From: Candidatus Onthoplasma faecipullorum
GTDB lineage: Bacteria > Bacillota > Clostridia > Christensenellales > UBA1242
Assembly: GCA_019120295.1 (NCBI GenBank)
Contig: DWVI01000004.1
Coordinates: 230,758-263,564 of the forward strand
Direction: 5' to 3'
DNA: 32,807 bases
In this document: positions 16,442 through 24,140 of the stretch, piece after piece
Layout: each line of letters begins with the position of its first letter
Numbering within the stretch: the stretch's first letter is position 1
Program-made: the position numbers and the translations under genes
Notes under the pieces: generated by a model
What the model saw: the letters and a program-made list of their open reading frames with translations, nothing else
Told to the model about the DNA's origin: nothing
Database searches by the model: none

Positions 16442-16462
16442 TTTTAAAGGGGGAATAAAATT

Positions 16463-16774
16463 ATGGAAAACACTTGGGTTGGAACTTTAGTTAACGCATT
16501 GCAATCAGTTATAAATCCTATTTTGATTTTGGTGGCAACTGCTGGTATTATTTATGCGATTGTGGTTGGTATCAAGTTTGTTAAGGCAGACGATAAAGGT
16601 CAACGTGAAGAAGCAAAGGCGAAACTTATTTCAGTTATTATTGGTATTGCAGTAACTGCTGCATTGATTGCATTGTTCTACTGGTTGGCATGGGCTTTAG
16701 AGAATGGTTTATTTGATACTGTTACATCATTTATTTCAACAAGCGGTTTAAGCTCAGGAACATCATTAAGTTAA
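16463..16774 (+). CDS. VirB2/TrbC-like pilin candidate
   Basis: 103 residues with two hydrophobic helices (about 17-40 and 55-77) joined by a short charged loop KADDKGQREEAKAK, and a Ser/Thr/Gly-rich C-terminus. This two-helix layout with a polar turn is that of VirB2/TrbC-type pilins of type IV secretion systems, which assemble in the membrane into the pilus or channel lining. There is no clear cleavable signal peptide, which differs from the proteobacterial VirB2 but is common in Bacillota systems. The AAAGGGGG ribosome binding site, extended -10 promoter, leader hairpins and tight terminator suggest high single-gene expression, as expected for a structural subunit. Assignment rests on topology and neighbours more than on sequence identity. 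Confidence 0.7.
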   Translation: MENTWVGTLVNALQSVINPILILVATAGIIYAIVVGIKFVKADDKGQREEAKAKLISVIIGIAVTAALIALFYWLAWALENGLFDTVTSFISTSGLSSGTSLS

Positions 16775-16826
16775 AACACATCTTTTATAAAACAATTATT
16801 TTAGGTGGCAGTGGGGTGTTAAATAG

Positions 16827-16852
16827 AAAAGAGAGCATGTGCTCTCTTTTTT
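16827..16852 (+). terminator. Terminator after the pilin-like gene
   Basis: AAAAGAGAGC (16827-16836) pairs with GCTCTCTTTT (16841-16850) over an ATGT loop, continuing into a T run. It separates the pilin-like gene from the YfhO-like gene. Confidence 0.88.
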
Positions 16853-16987
16853 GTATAATAAAAATTTGTAAACTCTATTTTTAAATTGATTTTTTTGTAA
16901 ATTATATTTTTGTATTTCACAAATTATTAAAATTGCTTTTAAATGTAACAAATGGAATATTATTTGCTTTGTTGAATAAAAAATTTA

Positions 16988-16996
16988 TGGTATAAT
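16988..16996 (+). promoter_or_regulatory. Extended -10 promoter giving leaderless YfhO-like gene
   Basis: TGGTATAAT, an extended -10 with the hexamer at 16991-16996; the ATG at 17004 is 7 nt further on. No good -35 (TTTGTT at 16968-16973 is weak) and no ribosome binding site. Confidence 0.6.
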
Positions 16997-17003
16997 AAAT
17001 TAA

Positions 17004-19697
17004 ATGATAAAAAAAATAAAGAGCATAGATAAAATATATTGGATAACAATAGGCGTTGTGGTTGCAATTAGCCTACTTATTTTTATAATAGGTGGAGTTT
17101 TTCCATTTGGAAATAATAGTTACGGTAGATTTGATTATTATTATCAAATTATTGATATAACATCCAACATATTTAATGCAATTAGTGGAAGGTCCGATTT
17201 ATTTTTTAATTTTGATTTTGTTAATGGTTCTAGTTTTTTTGGCAACATCTTTTATTCGTGCATTTCGCCTTTTAATCTTTTAATCATACTAGGTGGAAGA
17301 AGGGGAGTAATTTATTTATTTCCACTTGTTATCACGCTAAAATTTATAACTATCGCATGTGTTGCGATGTATTTCATTCGCAAATATTTTAAAAATGTCT
17401 CCAAAATTAATGCTATTATTTTCACATTGTTATATGTGTTTAGTGGATACCTTTTCTTAGTTATAACGCAACCTGATTGGATAGATTTTTTAATATATCT
17501 TCCTCTCGTGTTTATTGCTTTTGACTATATGAAACGCACAGGCAAAATGCGCTACCTTGCTCTCACTTTATCACTTTTGATAGTTACAAGTTTTAGCATT
17601 GGGTCGTTTATGGTTATGTATATGCTTGTGATTTTCTTCTTTTATTTACTACTTATGGTGGAGAAAAAAGACCGTGCTAAAATATGCAGTAAAACTTTGC
17701 TTGCTGTTGCTATGGCTGTTTGTTGCACGGCGTTTATCACAATTCCATGTTTTATAGAAGTGTTGCACTCAACAAGAACAGGCAACTTATTTGATAGCAT
17801 AAGTAATATGAACATTTTTAGAAATATCCTTGAAAAATTTGGTTATCTACTTCCAAGTTTACTGCTAATTATTCCAAGCGTTATGTTAGTTATAAAAAAC
17901 TGGAAGAAAAAAAGCGGAAAATTTTATTTAGCATGCTTAATTTTAATTTTCATACCTGTGATATTTGATTGCGTCAACGTTGCCATAAATTTTAGTTTAT
18001 ACGCAGCTTATGCAAATAGAATAGGTGCACTTTATCTATTTATTTTCTTTGTGTTTGCGCTAATTTTTGCGGAAAACAAAGCAAAAGAAAAACAAATTAA
18101 AAAGGTTGAAATAACAGTTGAAAATGTGGAAAACACACAAAAGATAAACGCCAATAGTTATGTTTTGGAAAGTGAAAACAATAATAATCCGCAAAATACT
18201 GATAAAACAGGTGGAAAAGTGGAACGCAAATTAAATATAGGAATTATTGCCACGTTTGGCTTGTTTGTTTTTGCAAGCGTGGTTATTGGGTTAGCTATAT
18301 ATTATGTGGCTGGAGCGGCACTAGTTACACAAAATTTTGGTGCTGAAACGTGGCTCGTTGTTGGTATATTCTATATTATAATTGCTATTTTCTTTGCTCT
18401 TATTTGGATGCTAAGAAAATTGAAGTTTACAAAAAAATCATTAAAAACAATGAATATTGTGCTATGCTTTGTGTTAATCGTCTGCCAAGCGGTTATATTC
18501 TTGGCTGGAAACATTGTGCCAATCGGCGATGAGATTAATTATTATGAATTTACAAGCATTGTAACCGCAGAAGATAAATATGCAAACGTTGCAATGAATT
18601 TGCAAAGTGGTCAATTAAATCGTGGTTGGTCGAGTATGTCTGGCTTTTCATCTCTTACTGATAGAAATGCAGTTATCACTTATAACATTTTAGGATACGC
18701 AGACGCTGGGCACAACATTGCTTCAAACACAAACAACATTTTTGCCGATATGATTTCAGGAATGAAGTATAGAATTTCAGATGTTGCAATTGATGCGCCG
18801 TACTTAATCGAAGTTTCACGAGCTGGAAATTCAATTTTATATGAATATAATATGTATTTAGGTCATGCGTATTTTGTGGATAATTTACCAGAATTTGACA
18901 ATGAAAAAATAAACGATTTTATATATAATCAAAATCAAATATATAAAGCAATAACAGGGGATCATGAAGATTTAATAATTGATGTTGGCGAACTTGAGTT
19001 TTCCATCCAAGGTGAAGAAGGAGAGCTGGGGCTAGTTTTCAATGAAGACTGCACGGCAAGTTTTAATTATATCAGTAATAAAAATGAATTAGTGTATTTA
19101 TACACAAAAATTTATTCAGGTGAAGTAACAAATAATGAAAATTCGCTTTACTCTGGTTCTAATTACCTAACGCAAACTGATGGTCAAAGTGAATATACGT
19201 TTGAATTTGATGTGGGCAAAAACACAATCATTAATGAAACGCGAGTGTATACAATAGACTTTGATAAATTAAACGATTTTTATAACACTATGATAGACAA
19301 AACAGTTGAAGTAGACTACACCAAAGATACAATCACAGCCACCACAGACGTGCTAGGAAAATACTTGGTTATAAATCATCCATCAATATATGGCTATGAG
19401 TATTATTTAAACGGCGAGCAAACTAATGTAAATAGTTTTGTTGGTTTTATTGCGTACGATGTGGAAAATTTAGATAATGTAACCGTTAAGGTAGCATTCA
19501 CATATCCAAGCGTTAAAACATCTTTAATTTCGCTTGTCGTAGGGTTCATATTGGCTGGAATAATTTTATTGTTTTCCTACTATTTCAACAAATTAAATTA
19601 TAAATTTTTAAACTTTATAAATATTTGTTTTTATATTTTAGTTGGCGCACTAATGATTTATTATTTTATCATACCTTTCATATTTGCAATGTTTTAA
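17004..19697 (+). CDS. YfhO family multi-pass membrane protein
   Basis: 897 residues. The N-terminal 500 or so are a chain of membrane helices beginning at about 14-34; the first outer loop carries the YfhO-type pattern FPFGNNSYGRFDYYYQI ... NFDFVNGSSFFGN ... SPFNLLIIL. A charged cytoplasmic insert (about 365-410) interrupts the helices. Residues about 505-830 form a large outer domain, and two more helices close the protein. YfhO proteins are GT-C fold, polyprenyl-phosphate-sugar dependent glycosyltransferases; B. subtilis YfhO adds sugar to lipoteichoic acid. So this may decorate a surface polymer or protein. It lies between the pilin-like gene and other T4SS genes but has terminators on both sides, so a link is only positional. 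The gene looks leaderless. Confidence 0.8.
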   Translation: MIKKIKSIDKIYWITIGVVVAISLLIFIIGGVFPFGNNSYGRFDYYYQIIDITSNIFNAISGRSDLFFNFDFVNGSSFFGNIFYSCISPFNLLIILGGRRGVIYLFPLVITLKFITIACVAMYFIRKYFKNVSKINAIIFTLLYVFSGYLFLVITQPDWIDFLIYLPLVFIAFDYMKRTGKMRYLALTLSLLIVTSFSIGSFMVMYMLVIFFFYLLLMVEKKDRAKICSKTLLAVAMAVCCTAFITIPCFIEVLHSTRTGNLFDSISNMNIFRNILEKFGYLLPSLLLIIPSVMLVIKNWKKKSGKFYLACLILIFIPVIFDCVNVAINFSLYAAYANRIGALYLFIFFVFALIFAENKAKEKQIKKVEITVENVENTQKINANSYVLESENNNNPQNTDKTGGKVERKLNIGIIATFGLFVFASVVIGLAIYYVAGAALVTQNFGAETWLVVGIFYIIIAIFFALIWMLRKLKFTKKSLKTMNIVLCFVLIVCQAVIFLAGNIVPIGDEINYYEFTSIVTAEDKYANVAMNLQSGQLNRGWSSMSGFSSLTDRNAVITYNILGYADAGHNIASNTNNIFADMISGMKYRISDVAIDAPYLIEVSRAGNSILYEYNMYLGHAYFVDNLPEFDNEKINDFIYNQNQIYKAITGDHEDLIIDVGELEFSIQGEEGELGLVFNEDCTASFNYISNKNELVYLYTKIYSGEVTNNENSLYSGSNYLTQTDGQSEYTFEFDVGKNTIINETRVYTIDFDKLNDFYNTMIDKTVEVDYTKDTITATTDVLGKYLVINHPSIYGYEYYLNGEQTNVNSFVGFIAYDVENLDNVTVKVAFTYPSVKTSLISLVVGFILAGIILLFSYYFNKLNYKFLNFINICFYILVGALMIYYFIIPFIFAMF

Positions 19698-19727
19698 TAA
19701 GACCTATTAAATTTTAGGTCTTATTTT
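19697..19727 (+). terminator. Terminator overlapping the YfhO-like stop codon
   Basis: AATAAGACCTA (19697-19707) pairs perfectly with TAGGTCTTATT (19715-19725). The left arm begins on the last base of the stop codon. Confidence 0.75.
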
Positions 19728-20049
19728 AATATAAATTTGTAAAATAAAAATTTATTAAAATAAAAGGTTAAATTGTTAAAAATATAAAAAAATACTAGTT
19801 TTTTTAGATAAATTATTAAAAAAATATAACATTTTTATGTTTTTTAAATTTTTTTTGATTTTGGTGTTTATTAAATGGCGAATTTAATGATTTAAATTGT
19901 CGATTTATTTAATATTTTGTTTAAATTTTATTTGGTAAAAATATGAAATTAAGTTATAATAACTATATATAGGCGGTCGATTAAACTTTGCAATGTTTTT
20001 CATAAATTAATAGTTGCGGGTGGGTGCTAATTTTGTTTAGGGAGCTTGT
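19728..20049 (+). other. AT-rich intergenic stretch with promoter and long leader
   Basis: About 320 nt without a gene. The first 200 are poly-A/T-rich with no clear signal. The rest holds the promoter at 19932-19960 and an unusually G-rich leader for this genome (GGCGGTCG, GCGGGTGGGTGC) of about 80 nt before the gene at 20050. I find no known riboswitch fold by eye. Confidence 0.5.
19932..19960 (+). promoter_or_regulatory. Promoter of the 501-aa T4SS-locus gene
   Basis: TTGGTA (19932-19937) and TATAAT (19955-19960) with a 17-nt spacer. Confidence 0.65.
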
Positions 20050-21555
20050 ATGGCTAATAATTTCACTTATAATAACGATTCTGATAACGAAGATAAAAAT
20101 TTAGATGGCGTTGAAGATGAAGATTCAATTAACGAAGACGATGCCGAAGACGACGAAGAAGCCGAAGCAGAAGAAATTGAAGAAGCGGAAGAATTAGAAT
20201 TTGTCCAAAGAAAGTTAGTTCAAAACAGGTTTAGAAGAATTAAACGCGTTGCTCCTAAACGCTTTTTCCCACATCTAACAAATAATGAAAAAAATATTGT
20301 AAATCAAATGAAGCAAATAAACAAGGCTGAAGTACGCGAGTTAAATAACGAAATGGCAAAAGCAAAAGAAGCGTTTTGGGGAAAAGTTAAAACAGCATTA
20401 TCTGCAATTGTTCCAATTCTTCCAATAGCACTCATAATATTAGTTGTAATTTTAGTTGTTGGTCTAATAGTCAGTGCAATTATGAGTATTTTTGGTGGCG
20501 GTGGAAGCGGAGGCGGAAACGGTATGAGTTCGGTCTTTGGTATAACAGGCGAGCAGTTTTATGGTGCACGGTTGATATATGAGAACGAAGAACAATCAAA
20601 AGCAGATATGTTAAAAAGTTTTGCTGGTATTTTTGGTGAAGTTGAAAGTGCGGTTGAAACGGCAAATGGAAATATTGACATAACAATCAACTTGCCAACC
20701 GACGATTACGATTATCTCACATTAGACGAAACTGCATTTAGCACTGAATATCCAGACGCATACCAAATAATGTTTGATTTATCAAGTTTGATAGCAGAAA
20801 ATGATTTAGTTGAAGGTGAAGCGCTTGGCACAACCATGAGTGAGAATTTAGACCTTATCAAATATTTTGGATATAATTCCGAATTAACACCTGAAATGGC
20901 AAGCATAATTTCAGAGTATATCAACACGAATGATTTATATACAATTGAAAATTCAGACGAAACTACCGACACATCATCATATGAAAGCCTAATCACAAGT
21001 GAAACATTAAATGTTTTAAGCGAAGAAAAATACAATATCCGCACGGAAAAATTGTATGTTAAAGATTATATTTTGGAAGGCGATAATACAATGCAAAATA
21101 TTCCAAAAGAAAATTACAAATATATGATATTTATGCCAAAACAAAATGTTACATTCACGTACTTTTCATTTGTGTTTGTGGATATTGATTATAACAATTT
21201 TGAATTAACACTGCAAAATGCTGGTTCTAGCGTTAACTTCACAAGTCAACAATTCACAACAGAAGGAGATGGGGGAGTTTCATACCTTTATGAAACGTCA
21301 TTAAATTTAAATGTTTCCGCTTCAACTTTTACGGATATAGACACTAATAATTTAAGTGCACTAAGTGAAGGTTTGAGTGTTTATGAAATTGTTAATTCTG
21401 AATTAAATTCTGAAATATATCTAACAGATTTATCAGCAGAAAATATTGTTACCACAGACACAAATATTAAAACGATAAAAGTAAATGGTTTAAATGCTGA
21501 ATTTAATTCAGATAATGCATTTTATTTTATGGAGTATATGACCGAAGTAAATTGA
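20050..21555 (+). CDS. Acidic single-pass membrane protein of the T4SS locus
   Basis: 501 residues, family not recognised. Residues 1-50 are extremely acidic (runs of Asp/Glu); 51-112 are basic and helical (KLVQNRFRRIKRVAPKRFF); one long hydrophobic helix at about 117-147 is followed by a Gly/Ser linker (149-158) and a 340-residue outer domain rich in Asp, Asn, Ser and Thr with no Cys. The layout (cytosolic N-terminus, one helix, outer C-terminal domain) and gene position just before VirB6- and VirB4-like genes fit a VirB8-type scaffold, but the outer domain is larger than a VirB8 NTF2-like fold and I see no sequence match. A channel-associated surface protein is the other possibility. The start follows GGGAG. 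Confidence 0.8.
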   Translation: MANNFTYNNDSDNEDKNLDGVEDEDSINEDDAEDDEEAEAEEIEEAEELEFVQRKLVQNRFRRIKRVAPKRFFPHLTNNEKNIVNQMKQINKAEVRELNNEMAKAKEAFWGKVKTALSAIVPILPIALIILVVILVVGLIVSAIMSIFGGGGSGGGNGMSSVFGITGEQFYGARLIYENEEQSKADMLKSFAGIFGEVESAVETANGNIDITINLPTDDYDYLTLDETAFSTEYPDAYQIMFDLSSLIAENDLVEGEALGTTMSENLDLIKYFGYNSELTPEMASIISEYINTNDLYTIENSDETTDTSSYESLITSETLNVLSEEKYNIRTEKLYVKDYILEGDNTMQNIPKENYKYMIFMPKQNVTFTYFSFVFVDIDYNNFELTLQNAGSSVNFTSQQFTTEGDGGVSYLYETSLNLNVSASTFTDIDTNNLSALSEGLSVYEIVNSELNSEIYLTDLSAENIVTTDTNIKTIKVNGLNAEFNSDNAFYFMEYMTEVN

Positions 21556-21582
21556 TAAATTTGCTATAATCTAGTATTTTTA

Positions 21583-21611
21583 TTGATTATTTTGTCGATT
21601 TAGTGTATAAT
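21583..21611 (+). promoter_or_regulatory. Promoter of the VirB6-like gene
   Basis: TTGATT (21583-21588) and TATAAT (21606-21611) with a 17-nt spacer, inside the 108-nt gap after the previous gene. The -35 is identical to that of the pilin-like gene. Confidence 0.7.
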
Positions 21612-21663
21612 AAAATTAAATTTAATTTGGTTGAAAACTCGCGAACAAAAGGAGAATTAAAAA

Positions 21664-24018
21664 ATGGAATGGATATTAGGCGTGTTAGGATCTTTGTTAT
21701 TTAGCCTATTTTCAATTATATTTGAAGTAATTGATATGATTCAAGGAATTTTTCAGGCATTTGCTGGCACTGGAACTGTTTATATAGATGGCAATGTTGT
21801 TGGTTCTGGCAATACAGGCGATTTATATGATACAGGTATCATTTATTATTTTCTTCAATCTGATTTAGTTAGAAACATGTTTTTATCTATCCTATATCTT
21901 GCAATTATTCTCCTTGTTGTTTTCACTGTAATGGCGGTGCTTAGAAATATGTATCAACCACAACCAAAAAGATGGCAAGAAATTATTGGTAGTGCTATAA
22001 AAGGTTTGGGTTTATTTATATTTGTTCCGGCTTGTTCGTTGTTAGGCGTTTGGCTTGGAAATATATTGTTAGTGGCTATTGATGGGGCAACATCTAATTC
22101 AGATTATCAAACTACTATATCGCGGAGACTATTTTTAAGTTCTGCCTACACGGCAAATCATATAAGGGCAGATGCAACAGGAGTTGATTGGGAAACGTAT
22201 TCAAGTGTTGCCGCGCTATGTGATAGATGCAATGTCGAAATAAGAGCTTTCCCAGGTGGTGAAAACTCAGGAGAAATAGACCCTGATTATGAATATTATG
22301 CAGGCTTAGTGGACGATTGTTTTGCAACAGGTATTCCATCGATTGCTGCCAATTGGGACGTTTCGCCCTGGTATAATTTAATGGATATTAACTATTTATT
22401 GCTTGCTGCTGGTGGTATATTTATTCTATACGTTCTGGGCGCAATTACGTTTGGAATGGTAAAACGTTTATTTATGCTGGTGATTTTATTTATTGTAAGC
22501 CCTGCTGTTTGTGCTATGTATCCAATTGACGAAGGTAATGCTTATAAATCATGGGCTGGTGAATTTAAGAAAAATGTATTAAGTGCGTATGGAGCAGTTG
22601 CAGGTATGAATTTATTCTTCGCTGTAGCTCCTTTAATAGAAATGATTTCTATTCCAGATATTGGAGATGCATGGGGTCTGTTACCACTAGCGCTAACGGT
22701 GGCTGGTCTATATGTTGTTAAAGATATTATTAACCTAATTTCAGGCTTTGCTGGTGGCGGAAATGCATACAGTGATGGAGCCGGTCTAATGGCGAGTGTG
22801 AACAGCAGAAGAAAACAGGCGGTTGGCGTTGTCAATAAAGGTTCAAAGGCGATAGCTGGTGGATTCGGGAAAGCTATTTCTCGAGCAGATGCGGCAAAAG
22901 CAGCGGGTAATAGCGCGGTTGGTGCTTTCTTTGCATCTGCAGGTAGTTCATTATTAAAAACAACAGCGGGTGGTTTAAGTGCATTAACTGGAAAAGCGAC
23001 TGGTATTGATGTATTAGGAACAATAGATAGTTATAAGGCTGGATATAAGGGTAGTGAAGATGAAAACGAAAAGTTGGAACGATATAGACGTTTAAGAAAT
23101 GTTATAAATACAGCTGACAAGAATGAAAAATATGGCAGATATAGAATAGAACCTGATGGACAGATTCTTGAACGTGGCGGAAAAGTAAAAGATTCGGCTG
23201 GCAATGTTGTAAGAGACTCTCAAGGTGATGTAATGTATGATTATAAACCAGTAACAAAAGGAATAACCAGAGCTACAGAGGCTGATTTATTTAAAGCTGC
23301 AAGAGAAGCTGGAATAGAAGATCCTGCCTTGAAGAGATTTAAAAGTGGATATAAATCAGCAGAAGATTTTGACGCGGATCAAACTAAAATTAAGGAGGCG
23401 ACAAAACGTAAAGAGGCTTTTGATGAAGCTGTACAACGACAACATGCGCAAGTAGCAACTGTAAATTCAAGCGCTGGTACTTTTGCTGGTGTTTTAGGAA
23501 TTACCGATGATGAAGTTAAAAAAAGAGTATTTGAAGGGAGATCTTTCTCTGCGGACGAATTAAGTATTGATACATTGAGGGCGAACGAAGCAAACGAGGT
23601 TGCTGCTGCCGCCGCAGAAGGAAGAACATATACAAGAAAAACGGATGCCGACTTAAACAATATAATTGGAGCAAGACAGGCTGTTAACGATATGATATCA
23701 GAACTTGCAAAAAGAAGGTCTGAGACCCAATCGGCGGGTACAGATTTGGCTGAATCATTACGAGGCTTTAAAGGTTCTGATCTGAAAACTAATTTATCCG
23801 ACGAAAATATTGATAAACTTGCAGATAGATTAAAGGATGTGGCTAATGATAATACAATGAGTTCAAAAGCTACTGCAGATGCTATGATATCTGCTATGAA
23901 CAATATTAACGATGGCATCACAAAAGAACTTAGAGATACAATTGTCAAAGAATCAAGATCTCTTATTAGAGAGCTTCAAAGAAATACAAGCGAAACCAAG
24001 CCAAAAGATAAAAAATAA
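21664..24018 (+). CDS. VirB6/TrbL-like polytopic channel protein
   Basis: 784 residues. Hydrophobic segments at about 3-33, 71-95, 111-140, 243-267, 268-287, 308-330 and 336-360 form a membrane domain with a 100-residue outer loop (141-242) that holds a C-x-x-C pair (C186, C189) and C219. The helix cluster with a Gly-rich end (ISGFAGGGNAYSDGAGL) is typical of VirB6/TrbL proteins of Gram-positive type IV systems, which form the inner channel. From about 361 a 420-residue hydrophilic, Ala/Lys/Glu-rich, mostly helical cytoplasmic tail follows, which is long for the family and could bind the ATPases or substrate. The ribosome binding site is AAAGGAG. The VirB4-like gene follows after 122 nt. Confidence 0.83.
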   Translation: MEWILGVLGSLLFSLFSIIFEVIDMIQGIFQAFAGTGTVYIDGNVVGSGNTGDLYDTGIIYYFLQSDLVRNMFLSILYLAIILLVVFTVMAVLRNMYQPQPKRWQEIIGSAIKGLGLFIFVPACSLLGVWLGNILLVAIDGATSNSDYQTTISRRLFLSSAYTANHIRADATGVDWETYSSVAALCDRCNVEIRAFPGGENSGEIDPDYEYYAGLVDDCFATGIPSIAANWDVSPWYNLMDINYLLLAAGGIFILYVLGAITFGMVKRLFMLVILFIVSPAVCAMYPIDEGNAYKSWAGEFKKNVLSAYGAVAGMNLFFAVAPLIEMISIPDIGDAWGLLPLALTVAGLYVVKDIINLISGFAGGGNAYSDGAGLMASVNSRRKQAVGVVNKGSKAIAGGFGKAISRADAAKAAGNSAVGAFFASAGSSLLKTTAGGLSALTGKATGIDVLGTIDSYKAGYKGSEDENEKLERYRRLRNVINTADKNEKYGRYRIEPDGQILERGGKVKDSAGNVVRDSQGDVMYDYKPVTKGITRATEADLFKAAREAGIEDPALKRFKSGYKSAEDFDADQTKIKEATKRKEAFDEAVQRQHAQVATVNSSAGTFAGVLGITDDEVKKRVFEGRSFSADELSIDTLRANEANEVAAAAAEGRTYTRKTDADLNNIIGARQAVNDMISELAKRRSETQSAGTDLAESLRGFKGSDLKTNLSDENIDKLADRLKDVANDNTMSSKATADAMISAMNNINDGITKELRDTIVKESRSLIRELQRNTSETKPKDKK

Positions 24019-24140
24019 TATTGTTAAACATTTTTTACTTAGAAATTGTAAAAAACTAGTGTTACACAATAAAATATACTAGATACTTAAAATTAAAATC
24101 TTTTTAGTAAAATCATTTATTTGAAAAGTAAAGGGGTTGT

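Larger units (their letters stand above)
15972..16462. other. AT-rich divergent intergenic region of the T4SS locus
   Basis: About 490 nt without a gene. The left end holds the minus-strand promoter and inverted repeat for the VirD4-like gene, the right end the promoter and hairpin leader of the pilin-like gene. The middle (about 16040-16360) is very AT-rich, with TAATTTT repeated at 16263, 16273 and 16285, roughly one helical turn apart. I see no tRNA, ORF or clear further signal in it. Confidence 0.6.

Noticed and set aside
23379..23948. 189-codon open frame on the minus strand inside the VirB6-like gene
   Set aside because: Antisense shadow of an Ala/Lys/Glu-rich coding region; no ribosome binding site, low-complexity Ser/Ala/Leu product.
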